Under the pieces are notes generated by a model. That model was not told the origin of the DNA and did no database searches. It saw only the letters and a list, made by a program, of their open reading frames with translations. From positions 1 to 6,705 of the forward strand of contig CAKUSI010000206.1 of the NCBI GenBank assembly GCA_934678955.1: DNA of 6,705 nucleotides, given 5' to 3'. The stretch comes from an uncultured Austwickia sp. (lineage in GTDB: Bacteria > Actinomycetota > Actinomycetes > Actinomycetales > Dermatophilaceae). Positions 1 through 6,705 of the stretch are shown here, one piece after another (within the stretch, counting starts at the first letter, position 1; every line of letters starts with the position of its first letter). The position numbers and the translations under genes are program-made.

Positions 1-879
1 GCCGCGGCCGTTAACGTGGCCTCCGCGCCGTCGGGCATGCTCATCCCGCCGAGCAACACGTTCATCGTGTACTCCCTGGTCTCCAGCACCTCGATCGCCG
101 CTCTCTTCATGGCCGGGGTCGGGCCGGGAGTCGTCTGGCTGATCGCCTGCATGATCGTGGTCGCGGCGCTGGGCCGGAAATACAGCGGGGCCCGCGACGC
201 CGTGCACCCCACGTTCGCTCAGGGGATGCTGACGCTGTGGCGGGCCTTCCCGTCGCTGCTGATGATCGTGATCGTCGTCGGCGGCATCCTGGCCGGCTAC
301 TTCACGGCCACCGAGTCCTCGGCCATCGCCGTGGTCTACTGCCTCGTGCTGGGCTTCGCCTACCGGGCGATCAAGGTCGCCGACCTGCCCGGCATCTTCA
401 TCAACGCGGCGCGGACGACCGCGATCGTGATGCTGCTCGTCGGGGTCTCGACGGCGCTGTCCTTCGTGATGAGCTTCAGCCACATCCCGGACATGGTCAG
501 CGACGCGCTGCTCGGCCTGTCGAGCAACTCGACGGTCATCCTCATCATCATGATGGTGATCCTGCTGATCGTCGGGACCTTCATGGACCCGACGCCGGCG
601 ATCCTCATCTTCACGCCGATCTTCCTGCCGATCGTGACGACCTTCGGCGTCGACCCGCTGCACTTCGGGACGATGATCGTCTACAGCCTGTGCGTCGGCG
701 TGATCACACCCCCGGTGGGCAACGTGCTGTTCGTCGGGGCGCGCGTGGCGGGTCTGCGCATTGAGCCGGTCGTGGCCAAGCTCGCGTGGTTCCTGCTGGC
801 GATCGTGGTGGGCCTGTTCATCGTGGTGTTCGTGCCACAGTTGTCGCTGTGGCTCCCGACGGTCATGGGCCTGGCCTAG
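1..879 (+). CDS. TRAP transporter large permease subunit (DctM type), 5'-truncated by the window edge
   Basis: This is the large membrane subunit of a tripartite ATP-independent periplasmic (TRAP) transporter. In the family it works with a small membrane subunit (DctQ) and an extracytoplasmic solute-binding protein (DctP) to import organic acids or similar solutes using an ion gradient. The reading frame is open from base 1, so the N-terminus is outside; the GTG at 16 is internal, because family conservation continues upstream of it. About 292 residues remain of a usual 420-430. Visible family motifs are IPPSN (residues 15-19 of the fragment), TATES (102-106), GTFMDP (192-197) followed by a hydrophobic TPIFLPI run, and TPPVG (236-240), separated by long membrane segments. 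It ends in a last membrane helix and a short tail. The DctP and DctQ partners would be expected upstream, outside the window. The substrate cannot be read from this subunit. Family assignment is very secure. Confidence 0.93.
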   Translation, partial: AAAVNVASAPSGMLIPPSNTFIVYSLVSSTSIAALFMAGVGPGVVWLIACMIVVAALGRKYSGARDAVHPTFAQGMLTLWRAFPSLLMIVIVVGGILAGYFTATESSAIAVVYCLVLGFAYRAIKVADLPGIFINAARTTAIVMLLVGVSTALSFVMSFSHIPDMVSDALLGLSSNSTVILIIMMVILLIVGTFMDPTPAILIFTPIFLPIVTTFGVDPLHFGTMIVYSLCVGVITPPVGNVLFVGARVAGLRIEPVVAKLAWFLLAIVVGLFIVVFVPQLSLWLPTVMGLA

Positions 880-908
880 CGTCCGGAGGAGTGGCACGAA
901 TCAGTACG

Positions 909-943
909 AGTGCCGCCGCCATCGCCCTGATGGCGGCGGCACT
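909..943 (+). terminator. Perfect 14-bp GC-rich hairpin between the TRAP permease and the LysR gene
   Basis: Bases 909-922 are exactly complementary to 930-943, with a 7-nt loop (cgccctg). The stem is GC-rich (core GTGCCGCCGCCAT). It lies 29 nt after the permease stop and 26 nt before the regulator start. No T-run follows, so it is not a classical intrinsic terminator, although U-less hairpins are often proposed as terminators in high-GC actinobacteria. It could instead attenuate read-through from the transporter into the regulator or stabilise the 3' end of the transporter mRNA. A 5-bp alternative pairing (GGCAC 893-897 with GTGCC 910-914) would compete with its left arm. The structure is seen directly; its role is inferred. 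Confidence 0.5.
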
Positions 944-969
944 GCCGTGGAGGGAGAGCAGGGGGAGGT

Positions 970-1872
970 ATGGACTTTCGAGCGCTCGAGGTCTTCGCGG
1001 CCGTCATCGAGTCCGTGGGCTTCTCGCGCGCGGCGGAGCGGTTGGGGGTGAGCCAGCCGACGGTCAGCCAGCACGTGCGCCAGCTCGAGGAGGAACTCGA
1101 CACCGCCCTCATCATTCGCTCCACGCGGGAGTTCTCGGTCACCGACGACGGTCAGCGCCTGTACGCGGCCGCGGTGGACCTCCTCGACCAGCGGCGGCAG
1201 TTGATCGAGTCCTTCTTCGCGGAGAAGACGCAGACCATCCGGCTGGGCGTTTCGACGATTCCGGCCGGCTACGTCCTGCCGGAGCTCATCGTCACCTTCC
1301 GCAAGGAACGGCCGGACATCCGGCTGCGGGCCGATGAGGGCAACAGCGCCGCCATCATCGACAAGGTGCAGCGCTTCGCGGTGGACGTGGGGATCGTGGG
1401 GATGCGGGTGGACCACGACGCCTGCGAGTTCACGCCCCTCTACCGCGACGAGATCGTGCTCATCACCCCGAACACCTCCCACTACCGCGGGCTGTTGCGC
1501 CGGCCGGACGCGATGGCGTTGGCCGTTCGCGAGCCGATCATCGTGCGGGAGTCCGGGTCGGGCAGCCGCAAGCACATGGACGTGGTCCTGGAGGATCTCG
1601 GCGTTGCCGAGGACGATCTCGACGCGGTGGCCACGATCAACGACGTGGAGGTCATCAAGCGGCTGGTCGCGCAGGGCGTCGGGGTCTCGTTCGTCTCCGG
1701 GATCGCTGCGAAGGATGCGCTCGCGCGGGGGGAGATCCTGGCGAGCGCACTGCCCGAGAACGTCGATCGCCACCGCTACCTCTACCTGGTGCACCACAGG
1801 CGCGTGGCGATGCCGAGCTATGTCGCGGCCTTCCTCGACCTGACCCGCCGCCGGTACGCGGACGCCGTCTGA
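970..1872 (+). CDS. LysR-family transcriptional regulator
   Basis: A complete 300-residue LysR-type regulator, the usual family length. The N-terminal winged helix-turn-helix occupies about residues 1-60, with the classic pattern FSRAAERLGVSQPTVSQHV (18-36) and the linker helix after it. The effector-binding domain begins near residue 90 (IRLGVST) and runs to about 295. It includes the family-typical IIVRESGSGSRK stretch and a VEVIKRLVAQGVGVSFVS segment. The start is chosen because MDFRALEVFAAV matches the conserved LysR N-terminus. Oddly, the strongest purine-rich ribosome-binding sequence (GGGGGAGG, 961-968) ends only one base before this ATG; a second, AGGGAG at 951-956, sits 13 nt away. 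The gene follows the TRAP permease on the same strand with 90 bp between, including a hairpin. Control of the transporter is plausible but unproven, since LysR genes more often diverge from their targets. The effector is unknown. Confidence 0.93.
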   Translation: MDFRALEVFAAVIESVGFSRAAERLGVSQPTVSQHVRQLEEELDTALIIRSTREFSVTDDGQRLYAAAVDLLDQRRQLIESFFAEKTQTIRLGVSTIPAGYVLPELIVTFRKERPDIRLRADEGNSAAIIDKVQRFAVDVGIVGMRVDHDACEFTPLYRDEIVLITPNTSHYRGLLRRPDAMALAVREPIIVRESGSGSRKHMDVVLEDLGVAEDDLDAVATINDVEVIKRLVAQGVGVSFVSGIAAKDALARGEILASALPENVDRHRYLYLVHHRRVAMPSYVAAFLDLTRRRYADAV

Positions 1873-1889
1873 GCCGCCGCGTCTTCCAT

Positions 1890-1940
1890 GTAGCGACTTC
1901 ACGGACGTAGCGACTTCACGGACGTAGCGACTTCACGGAC
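1890..1940. repeat. Three perfect tandem copies of a 17-bp repeat
   Basis: GTAGCGACTTCACGGAC occurs three times head to tail without a mismatch (1890-1906, 1907-1923, 1924-1940). The array starts 17 bp after the LysR stop and ends 19 bp before the clpB operator. The unit is not itself palindromic and the array encodes no evident product. A 17-bp period puts successive copies on different faces of the DNA helix, which argues against simple cooperative binding of one protein. It may be a variable-number repeat, a member of a dispersed intergenic repeat family, or a remnant of replication slippage. Function unknown. Confidence 0.95.
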
Positions 1941-1959
1941 GCGGGACGGGACCGCACCT

Positions 1960-1982
1960 AGTTGAGCGGAATAGACTCAACT
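1960..1982. promoter_or_regulatory. HAIR-type operator, probable HspR binding site of clpB
   Basis: AGTTGAG (1960-1966) and CTCAACT (1976-1982) form a perfect 7-bp inverted repeat. Aligned to the actinobacterial HAIR consensus CTTGAGT-N7-ACTCAAG, the site reads gTTGAGc-N7-aCTCAAc, so the conserved TTGAG/CTCAA cores and the 7-nt spacer are kept. HspR is the heat-shock repressor that acts on dnaK and clpB through such sites in Streptomyces and mycobacteria. A further half-site, GTTGAG, lies at 1992-1997, 31 bp (about three helical turns) from the first. The location upstream of clpB makes the assignment strong; binding itself is inferred. Confidence 0.85.
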
Positions 1983-1994
1983 TTGGTCAGCGTT
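1968..1994 (+). promoter_or_regulatory. Predicted SigH/SigR-type promoter of clpB, with -35 inside the HAIR operator
   Basis: GGAATA (1968-1973) followed after 17 nt by CGTT (1991-1994) fits the mycobacterial SigH (Streptomyces SigR-like) promoter pattern GGAAT-N16-20-GTT. The -35 hexamer occupies six of the seven spacer bases of the HAIR operator, so bound HspR should exclude the sigma factor. Transcription would start a few bases after the -10, near 2000-2005. Dual control of clpB by HspR and SigH is established in mycobacteria and corynebacteria. I saw no convincing housekeeping TTGACA/TATAAT pair here. The element is seen; its use is inferred. Confidence 0.7.
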
Positions 1995-2000
1995 GAGAAT

Positions 2001-2169
2001 GGTGTCAGAACTGAGGCGTGCCCGCCTGCCCAAGGCTTCCGGGCTCACCCCCCCCCACGATCATTCCGCGCGCGCCACGAGGGCGCGGGCACCCGACGTA
2101 CCGCGAAGGGACCTATCGCACAGGCGAACCCGAGGCGACCCACGACGGAGAAAGAACAGGAGTTAGTGC
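2001..2169 (+). other. Long 5' leader of clpB with C9 tract and small hairpins
   Basis: If the predicted promoter is used, the clpB transcript has a leader of about 165 nt. It contains a small stem AGGCG/CGCCT (2014-2018 with 2023-2027), a run of nine C (2048-2056), and a 6-bp stem CGCGCC/GGCGCG (2071-2076 with 2082-2087, loop acgag). None buries the clpB ribosome-binding site in an obvious way, and I recognise no riboswitch class or ROSE-type thermometer. No credible small gene is seen; the long frame crossing this leader is a shadow of clpB. The leader boundary depends on the predicted start site. Confidence 0.4.
2158..2162 (+). promoter_or_regulatory. Ribosome-binding site of clpB
   Basis: AGGAG sits 7 nt upstream of the ATG at 2170, an ideal spacing. 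This fixes the start, which also matches the usual ClpB N-terminal sequence of the family. Confidence 0.85.
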
Positions 2170-4836
<2,667 letters not shown>

Positions 4837-4929
4837 GAGGTCATCGAGTAGGACGAGGTCGGGGGTAGGTCCGGCAGCGCGCCGGGGAGCCGTGCCCTCA
4901 GCGCGGGAGGCGGCGCCCACCGTCATCTC

Positions 4930-4967
4930 GACCAGGGGCCTGACCAGGGTTGGTCAGGCCCCTGGTC
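4930..4967 (+). terminator. Perfect 17-bp-stem hairpin downstream of clpB
   Basis: GACCAGGGGCCTGACCA (4930-4946) pairs perfectly with 4951-4967 around a 4-nt loop (gggt). It begins 93 nt after the clpB stop. No T-run follows directly; the nearest is a TTTT at 4984-4987. It is the strongest secondary structure in the window and the likely clpB terminator, of the U-poor kind common in high-GC actinobacteria. Being symmetrical, it could also stop transcription arriving from the convergent efflux gene. Confidence 0.75.
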
Positions 4968-4969
4968 TG

Positions 4970-5029
4970 GCTGTGCCGGACGATTTTGATGCACCGTTGT
5001 CCGATCAGGAGTTGTCGGAGTGGGAGTGA
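4970..5029 (+). pseudogene. Remnant of a Phd-family antitoxin (C-terminal tail only)
   Basis: The frame ending at the TGA at 5027-5029 reads VPDDFDAPLSDQELSEWE. This resembles the toxin-binding tail of Phd-type antitoxins partnered with PIN-domain toxins, which typically end in a DDFDAPLP-like motif. The N-terminal Phd DNA-binding domain, normally about 60 residues, is absent: going upstream in this frame there is only the clpB terminator hairpin and unrelated sequence. I also see no Phd-like start in the other frames between clpB and here. The tail keeps the normal 4-bp GTGA overlap with the toxin start. A 5'-deleted antitoxin is the simplest reading. The family call rests on a short motif plus the adjacent PIN gene. 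Confidence 0.65.
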
Positions 5030-5414
5030 CGTTCCTGCTCGACTCCCACGTGCTGTAGTGGATCCTGTCGACGCCCGACCGCGTCGATGGCGCGGTGCGG
5101 GCCCAGCTCGAGGATCGTGAGAACGTTCTCCTGGTTCAGCGGTGAGCGCGCTGGAGATCGCCACGAAGATCCGCGTCGGCAAGCTGTCCGCCCGAGGCCT
5201 CGTCGAATCCTGGGATGAGCGCGTCGCCGGGATCGGAGCCGAGCAGCTTGCCATATCCAGTGACCACGCGAGGCTCGCGGGAAGTATGCCGTGGGCGAAT
5301 CGCGACCCTTTCGATCGGGTCCTCGTTGCCCAGGCGACCCTCGACGCCGCGTCACTCGTCACGGTCGATGACGCCATGCGTGGGCTGCCGGCCCCGCGCA
5401 TCGTCTTCTGGTGA
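5026..5414 (+). pseudogene. Inactivated PIN-domain (VapC-type) toxin with a nonsense codon and a one-base frameshift
   Basis: Starting at the GTG at 5026, the frame reads MTFLLDSHVL, the hallmark N-terminus of PIN-domain ribonuclease toxins, then meets TAG (5056-5058, codon 11) where the family usually has Tyr or Trp, and continues WILSTPDRVD up to about 5136. There the homology moves to another frame (VSALEIATKIRVGKL onwards) and runs to the TGA at 5412-5414. Restoring one base near 5134-5137 (gtt-tca in place of gttca) would rejoin the frames and give about 129 residues, normal for VapC. The expected acidic residues survive in the reconstruction: Asp6, Glu44, Asp94/Asp97 (DPFDR) and Asp115/Asp116. 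An internal GTG (5142) could at most give a 90-residue fragment lacking the first catalytic Asp. The active protein would cleave RNA, often tRNA. With its antitoxin also truncated, loss of function is the coherent reading. Confidence 0.85.
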
Positions 5415-5444
5415 TCGCTCGTTCGCCGTCAGGATGGTCCCTGG

Positions 5445-6705
5445 TCACGCGTGAAGGACGGGCGCTTCGGGATCGGTGGTGATCGGGCGGGTGGCGACCT
5501 GCCCGTCGGCCATGGGATGAGCTGGGCTCGGGACGGCGGAGCGCGTCGACGCTGCCGAGCCAGGGGACAGGTGCCGCGGTGCCTCGAACCAGAGCACCGC
5601 CACCCACCCGACCAGCACGACCAGCGCCGGCAGCAGCATGGACTCCGCGAGAGCCTTGGCCAGCGCGTCCGCGATCTGCGGCGGCAGCGTGGCGCCCTCG
5701 GCGGAGTGCATGCCCGCGGCCGAGGCGCCAGGCAGATGGGCGCCGATTCGCGCCGTCATCAGGGCGGCGATCGCGGCGCTGCCGACCACGGCCCCCATCT
5801 GGCGGGTCGTGTTGTAGACGCCCGAGCCGGCCCCGGCCTGATGCATGGGCAGGTTCCGGTTCGCGGTGGTGGTCAGGGGCCCCCATACGAAGCTGCTGGC
5901 CACGCCGAACAACGCCGCAGCCAGCAGGATCTGCCACGTCGGCGAGCCCGGCGTCATGAGCACGGCCAGCAGCACGACGCTCAGGCTGAGCCCGAGCAGG
6001 CCGATGCCGGCCAGGATGCGCGGGTGCATCTGGTCGACCAGGCGGCCGACGGGCCTGGCCAGCAGGATCGACATCACCGCCTGCGGGGCGAACAGCAGCG
6101 CCGCCTGCGTCGGGGTCAACCCGCGAACCGTCTGGGCGTAGATCGTGAACGGGAACATCATGGACGTGATCGCGAGCCCCACCGTGATGATCGCGATGTT
6201 GGCCAGCGAGAAGTTGCGGTCGCGGAAGAGGCTCAGAGGGACCAGCGGCTCGCGCTTGACCTTCGACTGCCACCATACGAACGCCGCGAGCAGCACCGCT
6301 CCGACGCCGAGGAGCAGGGGCACCGAGATCGGCCCGACGATCTGACCCCAGGAGTACGTCTCGCCTTCCTGGATCCCGAACACCCCGCAGAAGAGCCCGA
6401 CAGCGGACAGGGCGACGCCGACCCAGTCGAACGAGTGCGAATGCGTCTCCAAGGCGGGGACCAGCCGCCAGGCCAGCACGAACGCGATGATGCCGACCGG
6501 CACGTTGACGAAGAAGATCCACTCCCAGCCGAGCGCGTCGATCAGCACGCCGCCCAGAATCGGGCCCACAAGGGTGGCCACTCCGGCGGTGGCGCCCCAC
6601 AGGGCCATCGCCTGCCCGCGCCGGTGGGCGGGGAACGTCCGCGTGATCACGGACATGGTCTGCGGCGTCATGAGGGAGGCACCCAAACCCTGCACCGCTC
6701 GGGCC
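5445..6705 (-). CDS. DHA2-family major facilitator drug/proton antiporter (EmrB/QacA type), N-terminus outside window
   Basis: A membrane efflux permease of the 14-helix DHA2 family, which exports drugs or other toxic compounds in exchange for protons. The frame is open to the window end, so roughly the first three helices (about 90-100 residues) and the start are missing; about 419 residues are visible. It opens at motif B in helix 4 (R-A-V-Q-G), followed by motif C in helix 5 (GVATLVGPILGGVL) and the signature WEWIFFVNVPVGI. After these come further hydrophobic helices and a charged central loop (WWQSKVKREPLVPLSLFRDRNFSLANI), both typical of the family. The last helix is followed by a polar tail of about 45 residues rich in Ser, Pro and Ala. 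It runs convergent to the toxin remnant, with 30 bp between the stop codons. Substrate cannot be deduced. The GTG at 6693-6695 is internal. Confidence 0.93.
   Translation of the reverse strand, partial: ARAVQGLGASLMTPQTMSVITRTFPAHRRGQAMALWGATAGVATLVGPILGGVLIDALGWEWIFFVNVPVGIIAFVLAWRLVPALETHSHSFDWVGVALSAVGLFCGVFGIQEGETYSWGQIVGPISVPLLLGVGAVLLAAFVWWQSKVKREPLVPLSLFRDRNFSLANIAIITVGLAITSMMFPFTIYAQTVRGLTPTQAALLFAPQAVMSILLARPVGRLVDQMHPRILAGIGLLGLSLSVVLLAVLMTPGSPTWQILLAAALFGVASSFVWGPLTTTANRNLPMHQAGAGSGVYNTTRQMGAVVGSAAIAALMTARIGAHLPGASAAGMHSAEGATLPPQIADALAKALAESMLLPALVVLVGWVAVLWFEAPRHLSPGSAASTRSAVPSPAHPMADGQVATRPITTDPEAPVLHA

Noticed and set aside
901..1902. A 333-codon frame antisense to the LysR gene
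   Set aside because: It is the antisense shadow of a well-conserved LysR sequence, with no family features of its own.
1890..1940. CRISPR array
   Set aside because: The three 17-bp units are directly adjacent with no spacers, and the unit is shorter than typical CRISPR repeats.
5068..5087. 7-bp inverted repeat TCGACGC/GCGTCGA
   Set aside because: It lies inside the toxin remnant's coding sequence and is the size expected by chance in GC-rich DNA.
5131..5145. Programmed -1 frameshift in the PIN toxin
   Set aside because: There is no slippery heptamer at the frame change, and an in-frame TAG upstream would already stop translation, so a mutation explains it better.
5415..5444. Bidirectional terminator between the convergent toxin remnant and efflux gene
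   Set aside because: I found no stable inverted repeat or T-run in these 30 bases.
5359..6600. A 413-codon frame overlapping the efflux permease on the same strand
   Set aside because: It is an Arg/Gly-rich out-of-frame translation of the permease and has no membrane segments, whereas the other frame carries all the DHA2 motifs.

Overview
This window comes from a high-GC, Gram-positive-type genome, almost certainly an actinobacterium. Coding bias is strongly towards G/C in third positions, GTG starts are used, and clpB is preceded by an HspR-type (HAIR) operator together with a SigH/SigR-type promoter, a pairing characteristic of Actinobacteria. I cannot name the genus from sequence alone.

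Layout: (1) bases 1-879 hold the C-terminal two thirds of a TRAP transporter large membrane subunit (DctM type). (2) A short gap with a perfect 14-bp GC hairpin leads to a complete LysR-type regulator (970-1872) on the same strand. (3) The gap 1873-2169 is rich in signals: three perfect tandem copies of a 17-bp repeat, a HAIR inverted repeat whose 7-nt spacer contains a SigH-like -35 element, and a leader of about 165 nt with a C9 tract. (4) The disaggregase ClpB fills 2170-4836. Its last four codons and stop are duplicated in tandem, and a 17-bp-stem hairpin follows. (5) Bases 4970-5414 hold the wreck of a Phd/PIN (VapC-type) toxin-antitoxin module: only the antitoxin tail survives, and the toxin has a nonsense codon and a one-base frameshift. 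(6) Convergent to these, 5445-6705 is a DHA2-type major facilitator drug-efflux permease whose N-terminus lies beyond the window.

The pieces are largely independent: an organic-acid-type importer with a plausible adjacent regulator, a heat/oxidative-stress chaperone with its own control region, a decayed toxin-antitoxin locus, and an exporter. I see no clearly new biological system. The most informative items are the layered clpB promoter, the decayed toxin-antitoxin module with its junction directly after the clpB terminator, and the 17-bp tandem repeat.
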